Of a stretch of DNA of 64,000 nt, positions 8,143 through 17,141 are shown in pieces. The position numbers were made by a program, and so were the translations under genes. This DNA is from Endoryza sp044226045 (GTDB taxonomy: Bacteria; Bacteroidota; Bacteroidia; Chitinophagales; Chitinophagaceae). Every line of letters begins with the position of its first letter. Position 1 is the first letter of the stretch. Below the pieces are notes generated by a model. The model saw nothing but the letters and a program-made list of their open reading frames with translations, ran no database searches and was not told the DNA's origin. Where the stretch lies: positions 62,001-126,000 of the forward strand of contig JBGAHR010000004.1 of the NCBI GenBank assembly GCA_044226045.1, read 5' to 3'.

Positions 8143-9668
8143 TACTCAATCTTTACTCTAAGTACTTTAACCCCGGTTTCTTTATCTACTTCAGCCAATG
8201 ATGGTATCAGGAGTTCATTTTTATTTACAAACCGCGCTCGACCTGGAACAAACCTGTTTTTCCTTGAAATTGGTTCAGCCACAACTGTACGAGATTCGAT
8301 ATTTCCGTTTTTGTCAACAACCGCATACGCCAATGACAATTCAGATTCATAATACGTAGCCGAAAGGCTGATACCAATTTTAATCTCATGTTTAAGTGCG
8401 CCTTCAAAATCATTGTATAACACAATCAATTTATCTTTGTAAGGGATCGCGAGTGGCTGACTACCAGTAACCCTCAACTGCGCACGCGGAATCATCGACA
8501 CAACCGGTTCGTAATTCTGTCCCTTGAAAAAAATCATCATAATTGGCCCTGCAAAAATATATTGTTGCGGCAATCCACCTGCAGCTTTGTATCTGTCAAA
8601 AATGGCATCCGGTACACCCGTCAGCACCAAGTCACCATTGTCGAAAGTCCTGAGCCATAAACTTGCCGGCCGGACCCCATAATTACCCCTTTTTTTCTCG
8701 CCGAATCCACATTTGGTTACATCTTTTTTAAAAGACTCAGAGAAGACGACTTTCTGGATTCTGTTTAGTTTAAACGTCGAAAAGTCCATATCATACAATA
8801 ACACACCATCTGTTTCTATCGAACCTTTGTAACTGCAAAAACCCAGCATCTTGTTATTGACGGGATTAATACCAAAATTAAACTCGGTCAACTCCAGTCC
8901 ACCTTCTATATCAACGTCGCCTATAAATTTATCCTTGTTGCTTTTGTTTTGCATATACACATAGCGGGTATCATCTCTCATATTTACATTCTCGGAAAAA
9001 ACAATTGCCACGTTTCCTTCTTTATCAAAAATTGCTCTTGAGCTGCTAAATTTGTTTATTTTGGCCATACCCCAAAGCCTTTCCCGCGTAACAGTAAAAC
9101 CCTTTTCTAAAACAAATGAAAATATCTGATCACCAGAAACAGGCGTATAAATGAATATATTTGAAGTGTCCGGGGATAGGATGTAGTTGATCCCCTGAGA
9201 AGCGACACCCGAGAGTGAGATGACTCCATTATTTCTCGCTTCAAACTGATGCAGGGTTTTAGTATTAATAAATGATAGGCTCTTTTTATCAAGTTCGGAT
9301 ATCTGTACTTTCACCAGAGGTCTATCCTTAAAAGTAAAATACACAAGGAAAATCCGATTATCAAATTCAAATGCCTCAGTGGGGGTGGATCCAAAAACCT
9401 TTTCCCCTCCTTCAAGATTATTAACCAGGACTTCCTTTCCGTTTGCGTCAATTTTTCTGACGGTAATCGCATGAGCGCGATCTAACTGACCACCGGCATT
9501 ATCAATTACAATGGCATTCTCACCGTCGCGGAACCACTCTTTACCAAGAACAGAAGCTTTATTGGGTGATATCAGCTGTTCTTTACCGGAAGTAGTTGAA
9601 ACATGTAATACCTGGGAGAGTACAACACAAGGAGTAGATAAAAAAAACAGAAAATAAAGGAGCTTCAT
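8142..9668 (-). CDS. Secreted protein of unknown function
   Basis: 508 residues with a clear signal peptide (MKLLYFLFFLSTPCVVLSQ, cleavage after SQ) and no membrane segment afterwards, so it is periplasmic or extracellular. I do not recognise a family. The body is a series of short beta-rich blocks, such as GQLDRAHAITVRKIDANGKE, VYFTFKDRPLVKVQISELDK, LLYDMDFSTFKLNRIQKVVF and LAYAVVDKNGNIESRTVV. This suggests a beta-propeller-like fold, although no Asp-box or YVTN motif is present. There is no type IX sorting domain at the C-terminus. Both flanks are repeat-filled gaps; the GH51 gene lies 308 bp upstream on the same strand. Whether they work together is unknown. Confidence 0.75.
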   Translation of the reverse strand: MKLLYFLFFLSTPCVVLSQVLHVSTTSGKEQLISPNKASVLGKEWFRDGENAIVIDNAGGQLDRAHAITVRKIDANGKEVLVNNLEGGEKVFGSTPTEAFEFDNRIFLVYFTFKDRPLVKVQISELDKKSLSFINTKTLHQFEARNNGVISLSGVASQGINYILSPDTSNIFIYTPVSGDQIFSFVLEKGFTVTRERLWGMAKINKFSSSRAIFDKEGNVAIVFSENVNMRDDTRYVYMQNKSNKDKFIGDVDIEGGLELTEFNFGINPVNNKMLGFCSYKGSIETDGVLLYDMDFSTFKLNRIQKVVFSESFKKDVTKCGFGEKKRGNYGVRPASLWLRTFDNGDLVLTGVPDAIFDRYKAAGGLPQQYIFAGPIMMIFFKGQNYEPVVSMIPRAQLRVTGSQPLAIPYKDKLIVLYNDFEGALKHEIKIGISLSATYYESELSLAYAVVDKNGNIESRTVVAEPISRKNRFVPGRARFVNKNELLIPSLAEVDKETGVKVLRVKIE

Positions 9669-9719
9669 AAATATTGGTCATTTAATAAAAAGACATAAAG
9701 GTTTACATATATCGCCCTA

Positions 9720-9962
9720 TCAGCGGGCCATCGATGTAACCATCTTCAAGTATACATCGAAATATCGATATATCGAAATACTATAACCGAAATTTGACAA
9801 TTCCTCGATGAGAGCGAGAGCGAGAGCGCGAGCGGGAGCGGGAGCGGAAGAGGAAAGAAACAGAAAGGTATTCGCGTAATTCGCGTAATTTTCAATTTTG
9901 CCTTTTGAATTTCTAATTCTTCATTCGTAATCCGTCATCCGTAATTCGTAATCCGCCATCCT
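9720..9962. repeat. Compound short-tandem-repeat gap (6-, 9- and 7-bp families)
   Basis: The 308-bp gap upstream of the 8142 gene is mosaic. It holds ATCGA-rich repeats (about 9755-9783), GAGCGA/GAGCGG hexamers (about 9810-9850), a GAAAGAAACAGAAAGG purine stretch (about 9853-9868) and two copies of a GTAATTCGC 9-mer (about 9869-9890). Five exact heptads of the CGTAATC/CGTCATC family end it at 9926-9960. It is directly downstream of the GH51 stop. No gene or obvious promoter is visible. Confidence 0.85.
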
Positions 9963-9976
9963 CAACGGCAAATTGC

Positions 9977-11932
9977 TCACTTTATTCTCAACACAATCAC
10001 CGTTCTTCCCGGAATCCGGATAGTGGCTTTTTCCTTTTTCCAATCTATAACCCTGGTACTGGGTTCAATGGCACGAGGGTTTGCCAGGCTGTTAATCTCA
10101 GCCAGCGAATCAGCCTGTAAGGTTTGAAGTTGCGCCGATTTCCATTTCACTGTTCGGGATGAGCTGTTGATGACTCTTTGACGTTCGGTAGCCGACGCGT
10201 TGACCAGCTTCAGAATGGTTTCACCGGTTGCTTCATCCCATACGGCAGAAGCATAAAGGCTATCCTGCCCTGTGAGTGGCTGCCCGTTTTCCGTAACGGA
10301 GATCAGGTGGGTTCCTTTATTGGTGGCAAACATTTTTTGAACGTAGTAGTTCGGAGTGCCATAACTATTCAGACTGTTGAACCAGATCAGATCGGGTGCC
10401 CATTGCCAGGCATCTACATGCGCAAACAGTGGTGCATAAGAGCTCATGTGCACCACGTCGGCATTGCGCTCCAATCCCGTCATAAATGCCGCTTCCGATA
10501 ATGCCGACTGCCAGTTGTTTCGGTTCGTTCCATCGGTGTTCCGGACATGCGCGGCATACTCACCGGCAAATATTTTTGGGCCGTTCCGGTCATACTTATC
10601 GTACCTCGTGGCGTTTCTTAAAAAGAATTCCGGCGGCATATAATAATGTTCATCCAGCAGGTCTGCTTTCAGTTCCCGCATGATCGGATTGAGATAATTG
10701 AAGAGATCGCCTCCGGCAAAAGGCCCGACACTACTCACCAGTTTGATAGCCGGATATTTTTCGTGGATGGCTTTGGAAAAAACTTTGTAGCGTTCAACAT
10801 ACTGAGGCCCCCATTGTTCATTTCCCACACCCATCATCGTCAGGTTGAAAGGTTGCGGATGTCCCATTGCCGCTCTGAGCTTGCCCCATTTTGTGTCTGC
10901 AGATCCATTGGCAAACTCAATCAGGTCCAGGGCATCCTGGATATAGGGATCCAGTTGATCCAGCGGAACCAGTTCGCTGGTGTTGAACTGGCAGGCCATT
11001 CCACAGTTCAAAATCGGTAATGGAGCCGCTCCTATATCTTCCGCCAGCAAAAAATATTCGTAGAAGCCCAGGCCATAAGATTGAAAATAATCCGGTGTCA
11101 GTTTATGCTGAAATTCTGTATTCCAGCGATTGATGATGAGTTGCCGTTCGTTGGGATCTCCCACTGTTTTTTTCCATTGATATCGATTGGCCAGATCACG
11201 TCCCTCTACAATGCATCCTCCCGGGAATCTCACAAATCCCGGCTTCATATCGGCCAGCCATTGTACCAGGTCGGCCCTTAACCCACCGGGTCGGCCTTTC
11301 CAGGTATTGACGGGAAAGCAGGAAATAACATCCATTTCCACCACTCCTTTTCCGAGGACCGTCAGTTTCAGTTTGCCTCTTCCGGTTGTTTCGCCGGCTT
11401 TTAAGCGGACACTGTACTTTTTCCAGGCAGCATCCAATCCATCAATGGTTGCAGATGCGATCACTGTTGTACTATCCAGCAGCTCCACCCGAATTACCGG
11501 GGATCCTTCCCTGGCCAGCATCATCACAGAAAAATCATACTCCTCTCCTTTCCTGAAACCCATGCCTCTGAATCCTTCATTGGTGAGCGAGATGTAAGAA
11601 GTATCATCAGTGATCTTCAAGCGCAGAAAACGTGGATTTGACGGAGCGGCCGTTCCCCGGTTGATTAGCTGAAATTCGGTTGTTTTATAGGAGTGTAGAT
11701 CCAGATCCCATCCCATATAGGGATCTGCAAACTCAAAGGACCGGTTCTTTACCAGTTCAGCATACAAGCCGCCATCGGCTGCGAAATTGATGTCTTCGAA
11801 AAATACGCCCCACATGGTCGGTTGTATCGGCGCGATTATTCTTTCCCGGTTGATGGTCAGCGTAGGAACAGGTTGCGCAAAGACAGTAAAGCTGGCTGAT
11901 AGCAGGTATACAAAAATCAGGGTTCGTCTCAT
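9977..11932 (-). CDS. GH51 alpha-L-arabinofuranosidase, secreted
   Basis: Releases arabinofuranosyl side chains from arabinoxylan or arabinan. 651 residues, with a Sec signal peptide (MRRTLIFVYLLSASFTVFAQ). The N-terminal part has the carbohydrate-binding-like domain of bacterial GH51 (GLYAELVKNRSFEFADPYMG). The TIM barrel follows, with GFVRFPGGCIVEGRDLANRY, the acid/base Glu in MMGVGNEQWG and the nucleophile Glu in KIFAGEYAAH. The C-terminal beta domain ends in TIRIPGRTVIVLRIK. There is no T9SS tail, so it is probably periplasmic. It is a solitary glycosidase here: no SusC/SusD pair is next to it. xth lies 46 bp upstream in the same direction, probably independent. Confidence 0.93.
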   Translation of the reverse strand: MRRTLIFVYLLSASFTVFAQPVPTLTINRERIIAPIQPTMWGVFFEDINFAADGGLYAELVKNRSFEFADPYMGWDLDLHSYKTTEFQLINRGTAAPSNPRFLRLKITDDTSYISLTNEGFRGMGFRKGEEYDFSVMMLAREGSPVIRVELLDSTTVIASATIDGLDAAWKKYSVRLKAGETTGRGKLKLTVLGKGVVEMDVISCFPVNTWKGRPGGLRADLVQWLADMKPGFVRFPGGCIVEGRDLANRYQWKKTVGDPNERQLIINRWNTEFQHKLTPDYFQSYGLGFYEYFLLAEDIGAAPLPILNCGMACQFNTSELVPLDQLDPYIQDALDLIEFANGSADTKWGKLRAAMGHPQPFNLTMMGVGNEQWGPQYVERYKVFSKAIHEKYPAIKLVSSVGPFAGGDLFNYLNPIMRELKADLLDEHYYMPPEFFLRNATRYDKYDRNGPKIFAGEYAAHVRNTDGTNRNNWQSALSEAAFMTGLERNADVVHMSSYAPLFAHVDAWQWAPDLIWFNSLNSYGTPNYYVQKMFATNKGTHLISVTENGQPLTGQDSLYASAVWDEATGETILKLVNASATERQRVINSSSRTVKWKSAQLQTLQADSLAEINSLANPRAIEPSTRVIDWKKEKATIRIPGRTVIVLRIK

Positions 11933-11978
11933 GTCAGTTGTTGGTTGGTTTTGTCTGTCTGTTAGGGTAAGCCTGCAT

Positions 11979-12752
11979 TTATTTTTTCAATTCGATCCAT
12001 ACCGGTGCATGATCGGAGGTTTTCTCCCAGCCTCTCACTTCCACATCCACTCCTCCTTTTTTTAACCGGGGAACCAGTTCCGGGCTCAGCAGGAAATGAT
12101 CAATGCGAAGTCCGGCATTTCTTCCAAATGCGTTCCTGAAATAATCCCAGAAGGTATAAATTTTTTCTGCGGGATGCAGTTTTCGAATCGCATCCGTCCA
12201 TCCCTGCTTCAATAAAGATTGAAACGCCTCCCTCACTTCAGGTTTAAAAAGGGCATCGTCCACCCAGTTCTCAGGTTTGTATACATCCAGGTCGGTTGGC
12301 ATTACATTAAAGTCACCTGCCAGTATAACCGCTTTTTTGTCTTTGATCAATGTCCTGGCATGCGACTGTAACCTATCAAACCATTTTAATTTATAGTCGA
12401 ACTTGGGGCCTGGCACCGGGTTTCCGTTCGGAAGATAAAGACAGCCGATGGTAAGATCCCCCACTTCCGCTTCGATATATCGACTATGCAGATCCTCTTC
12501 ATCACCCGGCAGCGCCTTTCTGATTTCCCGGGGCTTGCCGATCTTCGACAGGATGGCTACTCCATTCCAGCTTTTCTGTCCATGCCAGATTGCTTCATAT
12601 CCCGCGTTCTCTATCGCTTCCAATGGAAATTTTTCCTGAGGCGCTTTCAATTCCTGCAAACAGATGATGTCTGGGGAGGACCATTCCATCCATTTTAACA
12701 AGACCGGAAGGCGACCATTTACACCGTTCACATTATAGCTGGCAATTTTCAT
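11979..12752 (-). CDS. xth: Exodeoxyribonuclease III / AP endonuclease
   Basis: Base-excision repair enzyme that cuts 5' to abasic sites and trims 3' ends, cytoplasmic, 257 residues. The motifs of the EEP fold are all present: MKIASYNVNGVNGR (1-14), DIICLQELKA with the metal-binding Glu, YLPNGNPVPGPKFDYKLKW, LAGDFNVMPTDLDVY with catalytic Asp/Asn, LRIDHFLLS and the terminal TSDHAPVWIEL with catalytic His. The length is normal for the family. The upstream region is shared with a divergent small gene at 12941. Confidence 0.95.
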   Translation of the reverse strand: MKIASYNVNGVNGRLPVLLKWMEWSSPDIICLQELKAPQEKFPLEAIENAGYEAIWHGQKSWNGVAILSKIGKPREIRKALPGDEEDLHSRYIEAEVGDLTIGCLYLPNGNPVPGPKFDYKLKWFDRLQSHARTLIKDKKAVILAGDFNVMPTDLDVYKPENWVDDALFKPEVREAFQSLLKQGWTDAIRKLHPAEKIYTFWDYFRNAFGRNAGLRIDHFLLSPELVPRLKKGGVDVEVRGWEKTSDHAPVWIELKK

Positions 12753-12940
12753 GTTAACATTTTCTCCTTATAAAGTTAGGATAATTCAACAATCATTAGA
12801 CTCCTTTACCCAAAACGTAGAGCATATTCTAAATGCGAAATCTCAATGGTGTTTTTCTTAAAAGATAGTGTTCATTTCGGTAGTTTAGGAACAACGAGTG
12901 TTCGATCTTTATTCTATTGTTAAACCTAAATACTTATTCT

Positions 12941-13192
12941 ATGCTTACCACAGGGAGAAACAAGAAATGGTTATTCAAGACAGTGCTGACCATTCATTCG
13001 AAGAGGGTGTATTACAGTGTATACCTGCAGTCCGACAACAAGTACTTTATGGAGATTATCGAAAATCCCAACCAGGTGCTTACTGAAGATTTCGAGTTTG
13101 ACCTCGAAAGCAGAACGAGCTCGATTCCTATTGATGACCGGGAAAAAGAAGAACTGGCCGAAAACATTCTCACCTACTATCGAATGCAGTAG
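12941..13192 (+). CDS. Small conserved-looking protein of unknown function
   Basis: 83 residues from ATG 12941 (MLTTGRNKKWLFKTVLTIHS). An in-frame TTG at 12917 adds eight residues and is less likely. It is basic at the N-terminus and acidic at the C-terminus (SSIPIDDREKEELAENILTY), has no signal peptide or membrane segment, and composition looks coding. I do not recognise it. It stands alone, divergent from xth, and is followed by a hairpin with a T-run at 13261, consistent with a monocistronic transcript. Confidence 0.6.
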   Translation: MLTTGRNKKWLFKTVLTIHSKRVYYSVYLQSDNKYFMEIIENPNQVLTEDFEFDLESRTSSIPIDDREKEELAENILTYYRMQ

Positions 13193-13260
13193 TCGTAACG
13201 AGGTTGGTATGGCTGAAGGGAAGCAAAAATCCCTGGCAGTCTTAACCCAGGCTGTAAATG

Positions 13261-13305
13261 AAAGGGCAGGCACGATGAATACATCAACGTGAGCTGCCCT
13301 TTTCT
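13261..13305 (+). terminator. Rho-independent terminator after the small gene
   Basis: AAAGGGCAG (13261-13269) pairs with CTGCCCTTT (13294-13302), with a possible inner GCACG/CGTG extension, followed by TTCTCT. It lies 69 bp after the stop of the 12941 gene. The rest of the 344-bp gap to 13537 shows no gene or repeat. Confidence 0.7.
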
Positions 13306-13536
13306 CTGCTATTATTCTAAAAATTCAGGGAAGGAGGGTCAATACCGGCCCGCTTTTGTTTTCAACCAACAGATACAGCTCACCCACTGGCATGATTATC
13401 CAGAAACGGCGCCTTTGCGCAGATTGAACAAGAGCCTTAACCAGTAAGCCAGCGGATGAAGTCTGTATCAAAAAAGATTGTACTGAAATGATCAGGCGTA
13501 TTGGTGAGCTTGATCACTATGCCGTATACGGTATAT

Positions 13537-13899
13537 TTATTCGTTTGGAAATGGCTGGTTAAAATAGAAGTAAAGGAATCTCTCGATCAGCAAACAGGCT
13601 TCTCTTCCCCTAATGGTATTTCTTTGTGAAAATTCCTGTATGGCGGAAAATTCAATAGCGTCTTTCAGGGTGCCCATTTCTGCCTCCCCGCCGGTTATGA
13701 TCAGCCACTGCTGAAAGGCTGTGAGCGTTACCTCGTCTGTCAGCTTTTCAAAAAGAAACATATTGTCCTCTTCTGCCAGCACCCAGGCATCCAATTCGGT
13801 TTGTTCGTCAATAGTCAGGTTCTCGCGGATAAATCCGGCAATCAGATAGGCTATCCTGTATGCCTGTTCTTCATTGATGTGCAGCTTCCCCGGATCCAT
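13537..13899 (-). CDS. FecR N-terminal-domain-only protein (candidate anti-sigma factor)
   Basis: 120 residues. The start EEQAYRIAYLIAGFIRENLT with EQTELDAWVLAEEDN matches the cytoplasmic N-terminal domain of Chitinophagaceae FecR-type anti-sigma factors, where this helical block contacts the sigma factor. A normal FecR has about 330-400 residues with a transmembrane helix and a periplasmic FecR domain; both are missing here. The gene lies 74 bp downstream of an ECF sigma gene on the same strand, as FecR genes usually do. No TonB-dependent receptor follows. It is either a soluble anti-sigma factor or a decayed remnant; the intact frame favours the first. The function is inferred. Confidence 0.7.
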   Translation of the reverse strand: MDPGKLHINEEQAYRIAYLIAGFIRENLTIDEQTELDAWVLAEEDNMFLFEKLTDEVTLTAFQQWLIITGGEAEMGTLKDAIEFSAIQEFSQRNTIRGREACLLIERFLYFYFNQPFPNE

Positions 13900-13973
13900 A
13901 CTGTCAAATTTGGAAAGACCTCAGGAAATAAGACGGGAAAATCGAGTTTTCATTTAAATGATCTGAAAAAAAC

Positions 13974-14552
13974 CTAAAGCATAAAAGGAAAAAGCAGTAG
14001 AAAGAGGTAGATAACAGACTTTTTTAACAGGTTTAAAGCCCTTTTCTTTTGAACCCTTACGGTATTAACAGACAGGTTCAACCGTTTGGCAATCTCTTTA
14101 TAATCTTCACCCAGGAGGTAAAACAACCGGATCACCTCCCGGGCCTGGGCGGGGAGGGATTCAACTGCCAGGTGCAGTTGGCGATAGGTTTCGGTTTCGA
14201 TGATCAGGTGTTCGATATTTTTTTCAACGAGCGCCTCCGAACCTCCTTCTGTCAGGCGACTCACCTCCCACTGTTTCGATTTCCTCAGCAAATCGATCGA
14301 CGCATTTTTCGTGGATACATAAAGGAAAGATCGCAATCCGGAGAAATTCCTGAACTCACTTCTGCGTTCCCAGGCTTTGATAAACTGTTCGCTCACAATA
14401 TCAGCGCTCCAATCGGCCTCCCGCGTGATTTGGTAGGAAAAATAGACCAGGGCGCGATAGAGCTGGCGATGTACATAGTCAAAGCCACGCTCCTCTCCCT
14501 TTCTGAAAGACTCGAACAACTGAATTTGTGTTGACCAGGTTCCGGTACTCAT
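13974..14552 (-). CDS. ECF-family RNA polymerase sigma factor
   Basis: 192 residues from MSTGTWSTQIQLFESFRKGE (ATG 14552); four more residues are possible upstream. Region 2 is seen in YQITREADWSADIVSEQFIK and FSGLRSFLYVSTKNASIDLL. Region 4 is seen in LPAQAREVIRLFYLLGEDYK and the helix-turn-helix EIAKRLNLSVNTVRVQKKRA. A short hydrophobic tail (VIYLFLLLFPFML) ends the protein, as in many Bacteroidota ECF factors. The next gene downstream encodes a protein with only the FecR N-terminal domain. A TATATTTG -7-like box lies at 14731-14738 upstream, without a clear -33 partner. Confidence 0.9.
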   Translation of the reverse strand: MSTGTWSTQIQLFESFRKGEERGFDYVHRQLYRALVYFSYQITREADWSADIVSEQFIKAWERRSEFRNFSGLRSFLYVSTKNASIDLLRKSKQWEVSRLTEGGSEALVEKNIEHLIIETETYRQLHLAVESLPAQAREVIRLFYLLGEDYKEIAKRLNLSVNTVRVQKKRALNLLKKSVIYLFLLLFPFML

Positions 14553-14806
14553 AATTAATAACATTTTCCCCGAAACAGGGATTCGTAATGAAGTATAAGT
14601 TAGAAGCCTTCAGTCTGTATACATCAGGAAAAAAGCCGTGAGGCAAGGTTAATATTCCCGGTGATGCAGGTGTATGTCTTGTGAACGCCTGGGATTTCGC
14701 TCTGTCTGATGGAGGAATTAACGATGGGAACAAATATAACAAACACTCCGAATAATGGTACAGGTACCTTTGATAAATTTTACATTTTTAAATCAATTGC
14801 TTTCGC

Positions 14807-15040
14807 ATGCCGGAAGCAACCAAAATAGAGAAGTATATCATTGCCAGAGTGAAAGAAAAAAGACTTGAGCATGGGTACTCCCAAATCGTTCTATCTCAAA
14901 AACTGAATATGAGCGACAGTTTCGTGGGCCATGTGGAAACGCCCCGTCGCCGGGCGAAATACAATCTGAATCATCTTAATCAGCTGGCTAAGATTTTCAA
15001 ATGCTCTCCCCGGGATTTTTTACCGGAGAAGCCGTTATAA
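14807..15040 (+). CDS. Small XRE-type helix-turn-helix regulator
   Basis: 77 residues, a single DNA-binding domain. The HTH runs from about residue 13 to 68: IARVKEKRLEHGYSQIVLSQ, KLNMSDSFVGHVETPRRRAK, YNLNHLNQLAKIFKCSPRDF. The recognition helix (SDSFVGHVE) departs from the usual phage-repressor pattern. There is no ligand domain. It ends 5 bp before the converging oxidoreductase stop. A TACCTTTG -7-like box is at 14765-14772, 35 bp before the ATG. Its target is unknown. Confidence 0.8.
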   Translation: MPEATKIEKYIIARVKEKRLEHGYSQIVLSQKLNMSDSFVGHVETPRRRAKYNLNHLNQLAKIFKCSPRDFLPEKPL

Positions 15041-15045
15041 GACAA

Positions 15046-16092
15046 CTATTCATTTTCCCCTACTTTGATATGCACATCGGCGGTAACGGGATGGCCGGTA
15101 CAAACCAATATCCAGCCTGCCGCCTCATCTGCATCGGTCAGCACCTGGTTATAATGCATCCAAACCTTTCCACGAAGAAGTTTTCCCCTGCAGGTGCTGC
15201 AACGACCTGCATGACAACTATAAGGCAATGAAATACCTGCCTTCAAGGCAGCATCGAGTATCGACACATTCCAGGGTACCAACAGATCGGTTTGCTGCCC
15301 CCGGTAATCGAGCCTGATTACCCGGTCCTGCTGATCATAATACTGTTTGTCTACCTTTACCGGCTCCAGCTCCTGAAATTGTTCGCGGCGGTAATGACTG
15401 TCGGGCAGCCCTTCGTTCATCAGAACAATCCTTGCCGTACGCATATACTCGAAGGGACCGCAGGCGAAAACCCAGGTATTGTCCCAGCCCGTCAAACGGC
15501 GTTGCCTCACAATCTCCTGCAATACCAGTTTACTGAGCCGGGCCTTCATTAAATCTGCATGATCACTGAAAAGCCATTCGATGTCAAATGTGGAGGGATA
15601 CTGATGCTGCAAGGCTTTCAATTCCTTTGCAAAAAGGGCCTGGGAAGCAGTTTTGTTGCTGTATATCAGCAACAATTTCACCGCAGGGTTATGGGCCAGC
15701 AGCTCTTTAATAATCGAGAATATGGGTGTAATGCCGGATCCTGCAGCCAGAAAAACCAACAAATTGCCTTTCCGGTTCATTTCTGCCGACACAGTAAACA
15801 AGCCAGCCGGTTCCAGCGCATCAATCTGGTCGCCAACCTTCACCTGATCGAACAGCCATCGGCTGAATGCTCCGTTTGGAATGCGTTTGAAAGTGATTGA
15901 AAAAATACCGGCTTCGGATGGAGCGGAGGAAAAGGAATAATTCCTCCTGAGTTCATGTCCGTTTGTCAACCGTATGAGCGTGATGAATTGCCCGGCCCGG
16001 TAAGTAAGGGGTCTGTCTGGTTGAAAGTAAATTGTTTTAACATCCGGTAATTCTGTAACAATACGGGTCACTTCTATCCGAAGAGTACTCAT
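15046..16092 (-). CDS. Ferredoxin-NADP reductase-like flavoprotein with C-terminal 2Fe-2S domain
   Basis: 348 residues from MSTLRIEVTRIVTELPD (ATG 16092); an upstream ATG adds 12 residues of poor quality. FAD domain: RRNYSFSSAP (RxYS motif). NAD(P) domain: FLAAGSGITPIFSIIKELL and WVFACGPFEYMRTAR. C-terminal plant-type ferredoxin: SCHAGRCSTCRGKLLRG with ILVCTG giving the fourth cysteine of the CX4CX2CXnC cluster. The architecture is that of PaaK/HmpX-type reductases, which pass electrons from NAD(P)H to an oxygenase or other acceptor. No oxygenase subunit is adjacent, so the partner is unknown. Confidence 0.88.
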   Translation of the reverse strand: MSTLRIEVTRIVTELPDVKTIYFQPDRPLTYRAGQFITLIRLTNGHELRRNYSFSSAPSEAGIFSITFKRIPNGAFSRWLFDQVKVGDQIDALEPAGLFTVSAEMNRKGNLLVFLAAGSGITPIFSIIKELLAHNPAVKLLLIYSNKTASQALFAKELKALQHQYPSTFDIEWLFSDHADLMKARLSKLVLQEIVRQRRLTGWDNTWVFACGPFEYMRTARIVLMNEGLPDSHYRREQFQELEPVKVDKQYYDQQDRVIRLDYRGQQTDLLVPWNVSILDAALKAGISLPYSCHAGRCSTCRGKLLRGKVWMHYNQVLTDADEAAGWILVCTGHPVTADVHIKVGENE

Positions 16093-16151
16093 CTCACAAA
16101 AATAGGGGTTGCTGGCAGAAGGAAGCATGCCTGCTCTTATAGGGAAAGGAA

Positions 16152-16394
16152 TTAGTCTACGGTCTCTTCGTATCCGGATCGACGGTACGGGTGGTCTTCA
16201 TAAAACTGTTCATCAAATGTTTTATCGCCAGCCTTGCCAAATCTTAATACCACATATACCATGTATATCACGAGAAAAGGGGAAAGCGCAAACAATCCGA
16301 AAATAATTTTTTCATTCAACTCCAGCACCGGGCTGAGGTTGAAGAACACGGCATATAGTGTTACGAAAGCTACCACTACTCCTACTTTAGTCAT
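16152..16394 (-). CDS. Small two-helix membrane protein
   Basis: 80 residues with two transmembrane helices (VGVVVAFVTLYAVFFNLSPV and IIFGLFALSPFLVIYMVYVV). A charged tail with GDKTFDEQFYEDHPYRRSGY follows and would face the cytoplasm. I do not recognise a named family; small proteins of this form occur widely in Bacteroidota. It lies between def and the flavoprotein gene on the same strand, 105 bp after def, and may be part of that transcript. Confidence 0.72.
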   Translation of the reverse strand: MTKVGVVVAFVTLYAVFFNLSPVLELNEKIIFGLFALSPFLVIYMVYVVLRFGKAGDKTFDEQFYEDHPYRRSGYEETVD

Positions 16395-16463
16395 GTTGCC
16401 CCGTTTTATTAAATACCTAACAACTTTCAGGAAGGAATGTTTCGAAAGTATCAGTGCGTACGG

Positions 16464-16492
16464 ATGAATTCGTGTAATTGGTGTAATTCGTC
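16464..16492. repeat. Three copies of a 9-bp TAATTCGTG-type repeat
   Basis: GAATTCGTG, TAATTGGTG and TAATTCGTC follow each other just beyond the def stop codon. The same 9-mer family is present at about 9869-9890 and about 39345-39405. Confidence 0.7.
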
Positions 16493-16499
16493 CAAAATT

Positions 16500-17078
16500 T
16501 CACTTAACGAATGACATCTTATAATCCACTCTCACTTTACCTTTTGAAATGTCATCGAGTTTGCCTTTCAACAATTTTCTCTTAAGTGGCTTCAGGTGAT
16601 CGATAAAGAGTTTTCCCTCAATATGATCATATTCATGGAGGATCACCCGGGCGGTGATGCCATTAAAGGCCTTTGTATGAGGTTGAAAATTTTCGTCTAC
16701 GTATTGCAATACCACCTCTTCTTCCCGAATGACATCTTCCCGGATTTTGGGAATACTCAGGCAGCCTTCATTATATGACCACTCTTCTCCATTGAGTTCG
16801 AGCACCTGGGCATTGATAAAAACCTGTTTTACACCCGGATCATCGGGGTATTCGGCCTTTTCCTTTGCATCCATCCCCTCGAAAACCTGCGTACTGTCGA
16901 TCACAAACAGCCTGATATCCTGGTTGATCTGGGGAGCAGCCAATCCCACTCCATTGCTGGCGTACATGGTTTCCCACATATCTTCGATGAGCTTCGACAA
17001 ACCGGGAAAATCCGGTGTGATTTCCCTGGCAACTGTTCTTAATATGGGTGATCCGTATGCAACTATTGGTAGAATCAT
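16500..17078 (-). CDS. def: Peptide deformylase
   Basis: Removes the formyl group from the N-terminal methionine of new proteins; metalloenzyme, cytoplasmic. 192 residues from MILPIVAYGSPILRTVARE (ATG 17078); the longer frame adds 12 residues that do not fit the family. All three motifs are present: GVGLAAPQI (about 43-51), EGCLSIP with the metal-binding Cys, and HEYDHIEGK, the HExxH zinc or iron site. It is 63 bp downstream of ruvX on the same strand. Confidence 0.96.
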   Translation of the reverse strand: MILPIVAYGSPILRTVAREITPDFPGLSKLIEDMWETMYASNGVGLAAPQINQDIRLFVIDSTQVFEGMDAKEKAEYPDDPGVKQVFINAQVLELNGEEWSYNEGCLSIPKIREDVIREEEVVLQYVDENFQPHTKAFNGITARVILHEYDHIEGKLFIDHLKPLKRKLLKGKLDDISKGKVRVDYKMSFVK

Positions 17079-17141
17079 GTAAGGGCCTGTTTGTTTGGAA
17101 TTAGGCGATCGCAAAAATAATAAATAAAACGCATTTGAGGT

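Noticed and set aside
13440..13536. Rest of a frameshifted FecR gene downstream of the FecR N-domain gene
   Set aside because: A short open frame there (KYTVYGIVIKLTNTPD) shows no FecR-domain motif, no transmembrane helix, and ends within 100 bp.
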